This document shows, in pieces, positions 1 to 11,162 of a stretch of DNA of 64,000 bases (positions are counted from its first letter, which is position 1; each line of letters opens with the position of its first letter). The DNA comes from Rhynchopus sp. YZ270_cl-10. Lineage: Eukaryota > Euglenozoa > Diplonemea > Diplonemida > Diplonemidae. The notes under the pieces are model-generated. The model was not told where the DNA came from, ran no database searches, and worked only from the letters and a program-made list of their open reading frames with translations. Position numbers and translations under genes: made by a program. Where the stretch lies: positions 124,001 through 188,000 of the forward strand of contig OZ037851.1 in NCBI GenBank assembly GCA_964035575.1. Reading direction: 5' to 3'.

Positions 1-194
1 GGCAATTCGACCATTTGTCAAAAAGAGAAGTTAAAAAAAGTGTGCAAACATTTCGCCCCTTTCTTGGAAATGCATTTTCCCCCCCACCCTTTCTTCCTTT
101 TCCCTCCTCCTCCTCCTCCCCCTCTTCTATTGATTACAAAAGCAAAAACCCAACCCCTTCTCTCCCCCATCAATTTTATCATTTAACATTTCTT
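1..194. other. AT-rich 3' flank, no gene seen
   Basis: Pyrimidine-rich runs downstream of the receptor kinase stop codon. It is probably its 3' UTR or intergenic DNA. I see no coding signal or RNA gene. Confidence 0.6.
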
Positions 195-3100
195 CTAATT
201 AGTGAAGTACGCTTCGGATAGAAGTTCGGAACATGACATTCTGTCGTCAGGTTCCTCTTTGAGACAGGCTTCGAGAACGGAGCGAGCCGGAGCATCGATG
301 CTGTCGGGGATGGTGGGGCGGAGCTCGCAGAGCCCGACCTGGTAGACGAAGGTGACTGGGAGGAATGTGTCGAGGGCCACGTCGTAGGGCACGACACCCA
401 GGAGCAGCTCCGCCATGGTGATCCCAAAGGACCACACATCGGACTTCACGTTGCGCTCTCCTTGGATGACCTCAGGCGACATGTACAGAGGTGTCCCAAC
501 CATGGGTGCAGAAGTGGTGTCGCTATCAATGGCACCCCCCGCAAGACTCGCGCACGTACCAAAGTCCGCCAGTTTGCACGTCCCATCGCTGCAGACCAAA
601 ACATTGCCAGGCTTCAAGTCACGATGCATAATCTCCTGTTGATGAAGAAACTCCAGTCCCTTAAGCATGTCTTTGGTGTACCGCTTGACAGTCGATTCGT
701 TGAAGCAGCCGAAGTGTTGCAAAAGCTGTGCCAAGCTGCCACCTGGCATGTACTCCATGCAGATGACAATGAGTTGGTCAAGCACGGCGAGGCCGTGGTA
801 GACGACAATGTGTTCGTGGCGCACCTTGCTCAGCATTGACACCTGAAAGGTTGTTTTTTGTGTTTTTTTGTATGAAATCAAAAAATGGGGCAAGTGTCCA
901 ACATACCTCATTCGCAAGCTCCTTGACAGTCTCTTTATCGTGCGAGATGTTAAGCACCTTGAGCGCAATGAGCTCCCCATCTGGCGTCATCCCGACGTAC
1001 ACTTTGCCGTAGGACCCCTCCCCGAGCACCTTGCCGGAGGAGTAGACGTCTTTGTTCTTTGTTGTCGTGATCTTGGGTGGCAGCTGGTCTGGGTAGCCAC
1101 CTGAGTACGCCTCTGAGCAAGCTGTGGTGATGAGTGCAGAGTGTGCTCCCTCTGTGGGCGCGGTGCGAGCACCGATGCTGCTGTGGTTCGTGTCCGCAGC
1201 ACTGAAGTGCGCTTGGGAGATGTCCTGCATAGAGTTGCTGATGGGGAGGGCGAGGAGGGGAGAGCGGAACTCCTCCTGCTCCAGCTCCTCCTCTTGCGCC
1301 TTCAGCATCGCGCAGAGGTCGTTTGCGTCGTCTGCAGTCGAGGCTGTCAGCTCGGAGATCTGCGTGGGTTCGGGGATGCCGCCACACCAACCTTCGTTGT
1401 TGGGCAGCTGCAGCTCAAAGTCCTCCCAAGGCATGCGGCTCTTGCGTACGTAGGGGTCTCCCCGTCCAGGTGCACCCTGCTGCTCAAAGAGACGTGCCAG
1501 GTTGAGCACACGGCTCACCTGCCGGTCCTCCTTCTCCAGCTTCTCAAGCACCCCCCTCGCCTCGCTAAAGTAGCCCTGCGTGAAGAGCCGCCACCCTTCG
1601 TTGTACACCTGCTTCTCCTCCTGCCCGTTCGTGTCCGGTGCAGTGATCTGAGGGACAGTGCTCTTCTCGCCCTTGAGCTCGTACATAAGCATCATCTTGC
1701 TGACTTGGTCTTCGCGGGAGTCGATCACTACCTTGTCCACTGCGCGTGCATCGAGACTCGCACGCACACGATCAAATGTTTCCTCAGAGATCAGAACCGA
1801 CACACCTAGGTAGCTGCAAAGGTGTGACGCGCCCTGCACAATGTCCAAGGGAACGCCAGACGCGGCAATGGCCCTAGTGTTGTTGTCGCCGACAGCGCCT
1901 GCCATTAAAGGGCCTGTGGCAACAACGGAAGAGATCTTGAGGTTGTGCGAGAAGGCACGCCGTTTGAGCTCCATGGCACAGAAGCACGCATGCTGTGCAT
2001 GGCGGTTGCAGCTGTTGTGTGTGTTCCACGTGGCCACGCACTCAAACGGCGACGTACGCAGCATGATACCACCATAGCGCTTCACGCTGGCAAGCACCAC
2101 TGCAACAAAGTGCATCGACTTTTGTATGTCGTCTTCACGCAGGTTCGTCGCTTTGTCCATGCGAGCCTCCAGCACGCTGCCGATCTTGCGCTTCAAGCCG
2201 ACCGCCTGCAGACGTTCCAAAGTCTTTGCGTCCTTCATATCTGTGGGTTCGCTTGGTACCCTTGCGGGCTTTCCTTTCGCGGCCATGACGTATGGGGAGT
2301 GTTCTGTGTTGCCGGCAGCCGAGTCGTCGTACTCAGTCTCTTCTGTGTCGCAGTCGAGACCTTGCGGCATGAAGGCTTTGTACTCTGCCATGAAGCGCAG
2401 GGTTCTGCGGTGGTGGTGGTGGTGGTGGTGAGGGTGAGGGTGCTAGGAGTGAGGGATGCGAGGGGATTGCTTGCATACCTTCTGAAACTGCGCGTCAAAG
2501 CCTCGACTTCCTTGACCTTGACAACGGAGCAGTCGCATGGCTGTGGATAGTTGAAAACAAAGAGGGTTTTTTAAAAACTGTGTAGTGGAGTGAACGCCTT
2601 CGCATTTGCATACCGATTTGTTGAGCGCCTTTTTGGCGCCTTCGACATCCAGCTGTGCCATCGCTTCTGTGGCAGCGACGAGCGCCTTCATCGGCTTTCC
2701 AATGATGATAAGCTGTGCTGCGAAGAGGACGACGAAAAGGAGGAACACACCCACCACGAAGATGATCAGGATTGTGATCACTTTCGTGATCTCGGCACGC
2801 ACAATGCTGCTCTTACGGCCCCACATCACCGCGATGTCGAGGGTGGTGCTGGTGGTGCCGTTCTTGATGTTCGTTGTGTAGCTGCGGTAGATGTGCTTGT
2901 AGCTCACGTAGTACTCCTCACCGTCAAGGTCCACAAGCGCAAACCTGTCGTAGCCTTCGTCGTTTGACTTAATATCCTTGTACGTCTGCGAGTCGCTCAG
3001 CTGCGACGAGCACACAGCCATTCTGCTGTCATTATGACTCTCCTGCAGCGAACGCACTGCAATCTGGCATGGTGTGTCCGTCGCGTTCTCTGGGTCCTGG

Positions 3101-4275
3101 TAAGACGGCGAGTACACATAGCCATGGTGCCGATCGTAGACCACTACTATCGTGTCGTCGTCACGATGCTCTGCAACGATGCCGTCCCACGCGTGGAACA
3201 CAAAGAACATCGAAATCTGCACAGCTCCGAACCCGGCGAACGGATGGGCTGGATCCTTCGGCGGCTCATAGATAGCGTCCCACGCACAAAACGCGTACGT
3301 GAAGTTGTCAGACGACACCCAAATCTGCGGCGTCCGCCATTCGTGGTTCACGTACTCATCCTGCACATCCTGGTCGATCCCGATCTCTGTGTCGATCGAG
3401 AGGTCGATGTGGGTGTTCACTGTCTTTGTGATGATGAGCTCCGTGTCTGCCCCACCCACATAGGGAAACTTCTCTGCATCCAACGTGTTGTTCACATACG
3501 AATCCGGCGAGAACGGCTTCTCCAGCGTGCCCGACACGACCCCGGAGATAGGGTGGATGATATCCCGCTCTGTGACAGGACGCAAATAGAACTCACTGCT
3601 CGTATCAGTTGTGTCAAACGGCTGGTGCCCCGGCGCGTACCTTGCATGCGTATACTCAGTAGTGTTGTCCCGCAGAATGTCGTACCAGACGTGGCTGTAG
3701 TACATATTCTCTGAGTCCAAAGATGCGTCGGTGTATTGATCATCTTTGTGCTTAGGCAGCAGGACGACACCTGCCTCCTGGATGACGGAGGAGCCTTGTA
3801 TGGAGGAGAGGCCGTGGTACTTCACGGACTCTGTCATTGCGTGGTAGGTGGATGCGTTCACGACACCGCTGTCGGACGTATAGTAGTAATAATTCTTCAG
3901 GGCCGTGCCCGAGCGGATGGGGACGGAGAAGGAGAGCTGCAGTTTGTTCGCGATTTCTTCGGTTTCCTTTTGCGAGAGTTCTTCGACACCAAGCTCGAGC
4001 GCGTAGACCGCACGCAGGTAGAGGATAATACCGCCGCCAACCATCGCCGCGATGGCGAGCACAGAGACGAAGAGGATTGTGTGCGTAAATGAGACACGTA
4101 CACCAGCGGACCGTGCCTCCTCCTTCTCGCGCCAGCTCACAGTATGCGTCTGCCCCCCACGACGCCTCCGCATCCCAGAACCAGACCCCTGACTCCCCGA
4201 GTTGTCATTCGCATCCTCTCTGTTCACCTCCGTATCCTCATCCTTCTCAGAGTTTTGTCGGTCACCATTAGACAT
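195..4275 (-). CDS. Transmembrane sensor receptor with HAMP-like, cyclase-like and Ser/Thr kinase domains
   Basis: Four exons: 4275-2614, 2540-2479, 2404-907, 842-195. Introns of 73, 74 and 64 nt begin GTATGC, GTATGC and GTATGT. The join gives 1289 aa with no phase conflict. Residues 1-63 are polar; TM1 is about 64-87. A large ectodomain (about 90-495) has several N-glycosylation sequons. TM2 is about 499-522, followed by a HAMP-like stretch and a helix (EVEALTRSF...YKAFMPQGL) typical of the linker before cyclase domains. About 630-810 resembles the second half of a class III nucleotide cyclase (GAVGDNNTR..AASGVPLDIV), but the usual first metal-binding half is not recognisable, so I infer a non-catalytic or nucleotide-sensing domain. 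A TPR-like stretch follows (about 830-880). The kinase covers about 1028-1289 with glycine loop GEGSYGKV, Lys about 1057, HRDLKPGN about 1147 and DFG about 1167, and looks active and MAPKKK-like. Its probable role is surface sensing coupled directly to phosphorylation. Confidence 0.93.
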
Positions 4276-4299
4276 ATAAAAAAGGGGGCTGAAGCGGAA

Positions 4300-4340
4300 G
4301 GTAAGATGAACCTAAGCTTCAGTGCTTAGTTCACCTCACC
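4300..4340 (+). repeat. H1 hairpin repeat, 25 bp upstream of a start codon
   Basis: The longest-stemmed copy of the family here called H1. The left arm GGTAAGATGAACCTAAGC pairs with the right arm GCTTAGTTCACCTCACC around a loop of six bases. Family consensus is left AAGATGAACCTAAGC, loop CTCTCGT, right GCTTAGTCACCTT. It begins 25 bp upstream of the receptor kinase ATG, on the strand opposite to the gene. Confidence 0.75.
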
Positions 4341-4610
4341 AAGTCTACAGCAAAAAAAAATCCCAAAAAATTGCGCCACGTTTGTGGAGTTGGGGCTAAG
4401 GGGCTGGGGGGGAGGGGGAGAGGGGGAATCTGTTCTGAGAGGGATAGGTAAGGTGGTAGTGGGTGTGTTGGTGACGTAGAGAGAGGAGGTGGGGCTTTTG
4501 GTCGTTCTGGTTTGTTCGGTTGTGTGTTTGGTTTTTTTTTTTTGCATGAAAATTGTATAAAAAAGCCGATGTTTCGCCCTCGCGCGTTCACAATAAAAAA
4601 GAAAACATAC

Positions 4611-4664
4611 AAGATGAATGTGCCACACATTTGGGGAGTCTATAGGCCCCCCGACACACATCTT
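4611..4664 (+). repeat. H2 hairpin repeat, long-loop variant
   Basis: Left arm AAGATGAATGTG and right arm ACACACATCTT enclose a loop of about 30 bases that itself contains a GGGGAGTCTATAGGCCCCC hairpin. Confidence 0.55.
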
Positions 4665-5036
4665 TAAAAATCCCAATAGCTAACTCGGGTTGGGAAAGTA
4701 CACAAGGCTGTATTTGACACAAAAAAAAAAAAAAAAACAGTTCGGATATGCGTTGTTTGAAACGTATCGAAAAAGAAGATTCTGTTCAATACACCAAGCA
4801 ACGCTGGCAGGTTCTGCGCATAAAATTGTCACCGGTCCCAGAATGCTCACAAAAACGGCTCACCCCGTCATCGGGTAGATGGCAGAGGAAGTTCGAGTTT
4901 TGATTATTATTTTCTTTTTTTTTTTCGTTGGCTGAGGGTGAATATTAAAAAGGGGCGAAAACAGGTTCACAAAAAGGACAACATGTATTTTTTAAAGAAG
5001 TTCGGTTCTTTAAAAAAAGAAACAGAAAAAGTCTGC

Positions 5037-5070
5037 AAGCTGCCTAAGCCTCGCAGTGCTTGGTCACCTT
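5037..5070 (+). repeat. H1 hairpin repeat
   Basis: Left AAGCTGCCTAAGC, right GCTTGGTCACCTT, loop with CTCGCAGT. One arm has CTAAGC and the other GCTTGG, so it keeps most pairs. Confidence 0.6.
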
Positions 5071-5140
5071 TAGAGAGAAAGAGAGAGTTCGAATATGCTT
5101 CCATATCAGACACCCGAGGATCTGCACCATGCTTTTTTAT

Positions 5141-5188
5141 GCTTGGTTGTATTAGTGTAGACACCCGAGGATGAGCTTCACTGTACTA
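5141..5188 (+). repeat. H4 repeat (CTTGGTTGTATTAGTGTAG type)
   Basis: The family here called H4 has a lead-in CTTGGTTGTATTAG, then GTGTAGACACCCGAGG, then ATGAACTCCACT; AGTGTAG and the closing CTCCACT can pair. This copy ends ATGAGCTTCACT. A partial second copy (CAGACACCCGAGGATC) lies at 5107-5122. Confidence 0.65.
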
Positions 5189-5346
5189 AACACGTTGTGA
5201 TGCCAGAGTCGCTCCTCCTTTTTTGTTCGCTATTGTTGGGAAAAAAATGCGAGAAAATGTAGCTAGTTTTGCCACCTCACAGTTGATTTCTTTTTGTAGC
5301 AACCCCTCCCAACCCCGCCCCCGACGTTCTCGTTGTCTCGCTTCTT

Positions 5347-7488
5347 TTACCAGGCCTTCGAGTAGAGGTCGTGCGCAAGGTCCAAAGTCACTTCACGCAT
5401 GTTGTTCTGCAGGAGACGTGTCTGCTTCATGGACTCAGACGCAAGCATCGGAACGTCCTCCTCCTTGATGCCCACCTCACGCAGCTTTGTCTTCATCTCA
5501 AGCTCCTCGCACAGCGTCGCCATGCCTTCGGCAAGCTGTGCTGCGGACTCGTTGTAGTTGCTGCTGAACTTTGTTGTGGGAAGACAGAGCTGCGCAATCT
5601 GTAGGAGTAAAAAACAGGTTAAAAATAGATTTGTATCACTTGCGGAAAATTTGCGAGTTTTCCTGAAGTACAGGGGAGAGGGGGGAAAGGAAGACAGTGA
5701 GACTCACATTTCGAGACGCGTATAAAATAAAAAGTGAAGTTATTAATGCAGGCACCTCCGACTGACCCACGTACGATGCCAGCCATCCGGATGAAAGCAC
5801 AAGTACCCTGCGGCCAACAACAGAAGATGTAAAAAGGAAACCTAATGACTGGCCCGTACCGTAAGAGAACGAGGGCGGTTCACAACCGCTCGACAGCCGG
5901 CGGCCCACCTTCCGTTGAAGAGTTGTGAGCTTACAGGTACTGCAGTTCGCTGCACCCAACGCTTGATGCACGATAGTCTACACAAGAGAGCAGAAACCCA
6001 AAAACACAAAAAGGGGTGGGCGGGGGGGTCACAACATCTCTCTCTTGGCGCCCCATGCTGTACCGACAGTTGGGCCTCACCCTTTCTCTTAGGGATATAC
6101 ATGGACGTCCTTACAGGCAGCACACCGTAACCCAAAGGCGTGGCAGAGAGACTCCGTAGAGCGACTCTGGCCTGACCGCTGGCCATTTATGCTCCGGGTG
6201 CGAGCACCCATCATAGCATAGGGGGGCCAGCCTGACCCAGCATTTATATACCCTGCCAGGGTGAACTTGCATAAAAGAGGGCAGGGGCGTTTAGACCCTG
6301 AGGACTAGGGGAAGTCCCGCATACCCCAACAGAAAGACAAAGGCTATGCACTGGTGATATAGGAGAGGCAGGGTTGCTGAAAAACAAAAAGACCCTGAAG
6401 GCACAAAAACGCCCCGCATACCCCTCCTCGCCTCCTGTTTCGTAATCTCTCAGGTAGGAGACATCGGTTCGAGCGGTCAACACCTTCATAGAGTTTCTGG
6501 AGGAACGGACCCCCGGATGCAATTTAAGGTACAGCCCAGGACCAAAAATAAAAAAAGCAGAACATACCTCTGAGTACTGCTTTGCGCACTGGTCAACCTC
6601 GTTGTTCGCGCGCATCACGTGGGCAAGCATCAGAGCGTTGGACAGACCGTGTGGGACGTGGAAGTGCGACCCGATGGGGTAGGCCAGTGCGTGCACGGCG
6701 GCCACGGGGGAGTTCGCGAAGGCCATGCCTGCGCAGCACGACCCGAGAAGCATGTCGGAACGTGCCTGCATGTCGAGGGGGTCCTCCAGCACGACACGAC
6801 GTATGTTGCGTCCAAGCAGCTTCAGGGCAAACTCAGCGAGAGCGTCAGAGAGGGGGTTCTTCTTGATCTTCGACGTGTACGCCTCAATCGCGTGCACCAT
6901 GGCGTCGATACCCGTGGCAGATGTGATGTGCTTCGGCACTGACGCAGTCAGCTCCCCGTCCAGCACGGCCACGTCAGGCAGCAGGATCGGGTCGACAACA
7001 CCCTTCTTCTCGCTGGCACCTGTCGTCAGGATGGAGATCTGTGTCACCTCGCTTCCGGTGCCCGCAGTGGTGGGCACCTGGAAGAGCGGAAGACGCTCTG
7101 TCGCAGGGTCGATCATGCCAATGCCGTACATCGCGTCAATCGACTGTGTCGAGCGCTCGCTGGCAAGCACCGCCACAAGCTTTGCGACGTCCATGGAGGA
7201 GCCACCACCAAAGCCCACAACAGCCTCCACACCAAGCTCCTTCGCCTGTGCAGAGGCACGCACAACAATGTCCTCAGAAGGGTCCTCGCACACATCGTCG
7301 AACACATGCACGTCCACGTTCTTCAGGCGCATCTGCTTCAACGTCTCGTCCACAAGTCCCAATTTCATAAGACCCTTGTCCGTCACGAGCATCACACGCT
7401 TTGCCTTCTCCGCCACCATCGTCGGCAGAACACCACGAGTGGCACCCAACTCAACCACAATGCGTTTCGTCATGTTGAACTGCCACAT
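5347..7488 (-). CDS. Iron-containing alcohol dehydrogenase
   Basis: Two exons, 7488-6568 and 5598-5347, joined in phase 0 give 390 aa, the usual size of group III (Fe-type) alcohol dehydrogenases. They catalyse NAD(P)-dependent interconversion of an alcohol with an aldehyde or ketone. The dinucleotide motif GGGSSMD is at 94-100. Metal ligands fit Asp195, His199 (GIDAMVHAIEAY), His266 and His280 (HFHVPHG). The second exon begins IAQLCLPTTK and closes the all-helical C-terminal domain (ends DLYSKAW), so an unspliced reading would lose this domain. The donor is GTATGT at 6567 and the acceptor CTACAG at 5599; the 969-nt intron is far longer than others in the window and contains repeats H5 and H6. 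The first Met (7488) is used; Met6 is possible. No clear targeting peptide. The alcohol substrate cannot be told from sequence. Confidence 0.95.
5739..5832 (+). repeat. H5 repeat inside the alcohol dehydrogenase intron
   Basis: A 94-bp copy of the family here called H5: GTTATTAATGCAGG, CACCTCCGACTGACCCACG, TACGATGCCAGCC, then CCGGATGAAA and a CCCTGCGGCC block, ending AGATGTAA. A close copy lies at 33324-33417. It lies antisense to the gene. Confidence 0.75.
6113..6180 (+). repeat. H6 repeat inside the alcohol dehydrogenase intron
   Basis: Blocks ACAGGCAGCACACC, GGCGTGGCAG and CTCTGGCCTGACC define the family here called H6, also at 14367, 35478 and 63287. Spacing between blocks varies, as expected for old copies. 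Confidence 0.55.
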
Positions 7489-7636
7489 GATGTGAGGTGC
7501 TGTTGATGTCTTTCTCTGGTGTGGGTTTGTGCTGTGAGGGGGGATCTCAGGGGTACATGTGTTTCACAACAGGGATGGGGGGTCTTTGTCCACATTCATC
7601 AGAGAGAGGATGTTTCACTCCTCTGACCAACTCGCA

Positions 7637-10174
7637 CTACACATGTGTCGGTTTCGCATTGCTCCGTCGCAGAAGTTGTAAGTGGCGTCTAGTTGCGAGG
7701 AGCTCGCGATCTGTTCTTGTGAACTCTTGCATCGTATCCTCGATGCAAGAGGTGACTTGGGCCAAACTGAGCTGCGCATCATTTGCTTCATCACAGTCTG
7801 CATCAGACGACGCCGCTGTACAGCGCTTAAAGGTGTGATGTCCTCCATCAGCAGCAGACTTGGTGGCCTCCGTAGGCGCATAGGCACCGTAGTCCTGCTT
7901 GTCGTTGTACCGGTCACGGAAGTACATCAAAAGCTGAAGCAGAAACTTCATAAGTGCCGCATGCCCAATCCACTCACTCAGACTCATGCCCGCATCAAGC
8001 AAGTCACGACGTTCCTGCGTCACACCAAGAAACCCCACAACAGCAAACACAAACTCCAGCAAACTCAGCAACACCTCAGCCCAGTTCTCCACACTGCGGG
8101 TGAATGGTTTGTCCTTCAGCAGCACTGCCGCCCAGATCAGTGGCATGCATGTCAGCAGACCAGCGCGTCCCGAGCATGTCACAATGTCGCCAGGGTTCCA
8201 CCCAGACAGCGCACCAACAGCACCGGTGAAGATCAGCTGAACTGCAAGGTACTCGCAGTGTGCGCAGCAGTACCCATCGAACACACATCTCGCACACACC
8301 AGCATTCCTGTGTCCTGTGCACCCACTTCCAGGTGGCGTCCTGTGGACCGCACCACCCACTTCTGGCGTGCACCAACAAACTTGTCAAGGAATCGCTTCG
8401 GCTTCACGGACACGGTCGCCAGTCGCTGCTTTGCACGCCACGTCAGCCACCAGATCCACAGCAGCACACCCACACACGATCCCGTCACCACAGACGCAAT
8501 GGCCATGTCCACAGCAGTGTCGCCGTGCAACAGCAGTGCTGTTGTGCTCTGCATCGTCGGTGTCCACAACATCTCAAGCACAAGGAAGAACACAGGCATT
8601 GGCATCATGTTCAGCGACGTGATGAAGGATCCATTCCGTGTCACCCTCTCGTGCACTGCTGCACCTGCCGCAAGCAGCAGCCCCAGTGACAGCACCACAA
8701 ACATGTTCCCAACAGCAGCACCACGCTCCTCACGCATCACGTCACGCCCAAGACGCAGCTGCGAAGGACTCATGATGAGTGGAACCTCCTTCATCCCCTG
8801 CCGTGGACAGTCAAGCATCTGCAGGTACACCATTGCGCGCGACACACGCGACAGGCCGGACGAAGGCAGTGCTGCTGCCCCACCTGCAACCACAGACGAC
8901 GCCACAGCACCACCTGCCATGCTTGCGCTTGTTGCCGTTGCTGCTGTTGCCACTGCCTCCTCACGGGAAAGGCTCACCACCTCCTTGTCTGCCTCCGCAG
9001 CCCCCAACCACGGAACCGCTGTTGGCACCTGGCTCTCTGCAAGCGTTGGCTGTGGTGTTGGTGCAGTGGTGGGCACGTTGGGCACGTCAGTCTCCTTCGG
9101 TGTCTCTGTTGTGGGCTGCATGGTTGCAGGCACGTCTGTGTCGGGTGCGGACGTTTGCGGTGCGTCTGTTGCTGGTGCCTTTGTCAGGGGTGCTGATGTC
9201 ATTGGCGCATCTGTGTCGGGTGCTGTTGTATTTGGGAACGGCGTAGCAGGAGCAGGTGTCGGAGGTGGCGGCACAAGCCACACACGCACAGTGAGGTCGT
9301 GACTCGCGCTCGCAACGACATACTTGCCGTGCATCGCCACCACCTTGACCATTTCGGTGTGACCAGAGAAGAGCGACACCAACGTGCCCTTCACGATGGC
9401 GACGTTGCCGTCACCCCCACCTGCGCTGACAATGGTGCCATCGCTGTTGGGTGCAACGCCGTAGAGAGTAGTTGAGGCGAGGGCACGTTCAGTTTGAGCG
9501 TACAGCGTCGTGTCGTACGTTCCTATGAAGATGCCGGAGGTGACGGTGAGGAAGGCACCGTCTGCAGAAAAGGCAGCACCGTAGACACTGTCGAGGAAGG
9601 GCGCAAAGCGGTGCGACTCTGCACCGTCGGACGTCTGGTACAGCACCACAGTCTTGGAACCGCCCACCATCACAGACGCCCCGTCAGGAGTGATGTCGAG
9701 TGTAAGAGGAATGAAGCCCAGTGGCTGCTGCCACTTGATGGCCTCTTTGGCCACGTCCCACAGGATGAGCTGCTCGTCGTAGGACACGCTTGCCACATAA
9801 GCACCATCCGGGGTGACACGCACCTTGTGCACACCCTTTGTGTGCCCCGACAGCGTCACCGCCACTGTGCTAGAGGCCACATCCCACACAAGCACATTGT
9901 TCGCGTCAAAGGTCGCAGTGACTATACGGGTTGCATCAGGGAAGAACTGTGCGTCGTAGACCCAGTCCGCATGTGCCAGTGTGTGCACCACGTTGCCTGT
10001 GGTCACGTCCCATACATAAGCAAAGGTGTCGTCGCTCGCCGACACAACGTTCGTCCCATCCGGTGAGAACGCGACGGAGTTGACTGCCTCTGTGTGGTCG
10101 GTGAAGAGGAGCGTGCAGTGCAGGTCTGTGCATATCGCAGCAAGGGAGGTAAAGAGTAGCAACGTTACAGGCAT
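7637..10174 (-). CDS. Secreted seven-blade WD40 propeller with Thr/Pro stalk and multi-pass membrane domain (paralog A)
   Basis: Single exon, 845 aa. A hydrophobic leader (MPVTLLLFTSLAAIC) is followed by seven WD-type repeats to about residue 305, enough for one closed propeller (WDVTTG, WDVASS, WDVAKE and weaker later blades). Then comes a Thr/Pro/Ala stalk (TDAP, TSAP, TKAP units), a small-residue hydrophobic segment (about 410-440), and about seven further hydrophobic segments to about 780. The roughly 66-residue tail is polar. With the leader, the propeller should face the lumen or outside, which is unusual for WD40 repeats. I infer a surface receptor or sensor; no family name is assigned. 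It is a head-to-tail paralog of the gene at 11163-13772 and shares with it a nearly identical 1.38-kb block (7848-9229). The WD region and tail differ. Confidence 0.9.
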   Translation of the reverse strand: MPVTLLLFTSLAAICTDLHCTLLFTDHTEAVNSVAFSPDGTNVVSASDDTFAYVWDVTTGNVVHTLAHADWVYDAQFFPDATRIVTATFDANNVLVWDVASSTVAVTLSGHTKGVHKVRVTPDGAYVASVSYDEQLILWDVAKEAIKWQQPLGFIPLTLDITPDGASVMVGGSKTVVLYQTSDGAESHRFAPFLDSVYGAAFSADGAFLTVTSGIFIGTYDTTLYAQTERALASTTLYGVAPNSDGTIVSAGGGDGNVAIVKGTLVSLFSGHTEMVKVVAMHGKYVVASASHDLTVRVWLVPPPPTPAPATPFPNTTAPDTDAPMTSAPLTKAPATDAPQTSAPDTDVPATMQPTTETPKETDVPNVPTTAPTPQPTLAESQVPTAVPWLGAAEADKEVVSLSREEAVATAATATSASMAGGAVASSVVAGGAAALPSSGLSRVSRAMVYLQMLDCPRQGMKEVPLIMSPSQLRLGRDVMREERGAAVGNMFVVLSLGLLLAAGAAVHERVTRNGSFITSLNMMPMPVFFLVLEMLWTPTMQSTTALLLHGDTAVDMAIASVVTGSCVGVLLWIWWLTWRAKQRLATVSVKPKRFLDKFVGARQKWVVRSTGRHLEVGAQDTGMLVCARCVFDGYCCAHCEYLAVQLIFTGAVGALSGWNPGDIVTCSGRAGLLTCMPLIWAAVLLKDKPFTRSVENWAEVLLSLLEFVFAVVGFLGVTQERRDLLDAGMSLSEWIGHAALMKFLLQLLMYFRDRYNDKQDYGAYAPTEATKSAADGGHHTFKRCTAASSDADCDEANDAQLSLAQVTSCIEDTMQEFTRTDRELLATRRHLQLLRRSNAKPTHV

Positions 10175-11162
10175 AGCGCTAGTGTACTGTCATCAGTGGT
10201 GGTGTTGGGGCAGGAAGGGAGAAGGGGAGGAGGGGCTCGATGCAATCAAATCAGAAAGTAAGTCATTGAACTAATTCTGTTGTTCATAAAACAAAGAGCA
10301 GAGACCACCAGAATTCGCACACACACAAAGTACCCCACCTGCTCTACTACTACACCATAAAGAACACAAAAAAACTTCATAACGAGCGGGCGCCTCACTC
10401 ACGCACACCACTGCATCAGGCGTGCACGGAGGACAATACATCTGACAGAAAACAGGGTGACACTGTTGTCAGACTTCGCTATCGAGGATGGCGATGATAA
10501 TCGTAATATTTTAAATTGGAAAGATGGCAGAAACCTCTTGCCACGTTCAGTAATTATGACTCTGTGCACGGTGTTGCGGTCCCAGTTTTTGATAAAAACC
10601 TTGAGGCTGTGTGTGACAGAAACGAATTTTTCATTCGACCGCAACACCTTGCGCACTATAGAGTAGTTCTTTTCTAGAAACATAACGCTTGATTTTCTCA
10701 CAATAAACAGAGCCCATCATGCACACCCAGTTACGTGCAGTATCTCTCGCTCCGTGCAAAAAAGGAGAGATTCGCATCGAACGGGTACAGATCTCGCAAA
10801 GCAAAAAAAATGAAAGTTGACAGAGAGCACAGCACATTCAAACAGAAAAAAAGTAAGTGATCAAAAAACGTATTGAAAAGCAGAGACAATAATGTGTGTC
10901 AAGGACACACCTGAAAATGAAGAACACAACAAACGAGGCATACTATCTCCTGTATAGAGTACAGTGTGTACTAACATGGACAGGAAAGGACCTTGCAGCC
11001 CGATACAGAGTTTTGCACACAAAACGGGGGGAGCAAAAAAATATATGTAGTGTGCATTGTGTAAAAGCCAGCTTGGCTGGAAATCACGTGGATGAAAGAT
11101 GAAAAATAACGTTTTCTAGTTAAATTACGTTTCTGAGGAAACACACAGCAGTCATCGGTGTG
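10175..11162. other. Intergenic region between WD40 paralogs
   Basis: About 990 bp, AT-rich, with no ORF of coding character. None of the hairpin families is obvious here, unlike most other long gaps. Confidence 0.6.

Larger units (their letters stand above)
4276..5346. other. Intergenic region with hairpin repeats
   Basis: Between the alcohol dehydrogenase stop (5347) and the receptor kinase start (4275). Contains hairpin repeats at 4300-4340, 4611-4664, 5037-5070 and 5141-5188 plus A and T runs. No ORF here has coding character. Confidence 0.7.

Noticed and set aside
6460-6490. GGTTCGAGCGG resembling a tRNA B box; similar TCGAAC sites at 10776, 19975 and 49931
   Set aside because: No A box or cloverleaf can be formed around any of them; the 19975 site lies in a coding exon.
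8260-9302. Plus-strand frames of 120 to 335 codons opposite the WD40 paralogs
   Set aside because: They mirror the GC-rich coding strand, occur in both paralogs at the same places, and are Ser/Thr/His-rich nonsense.
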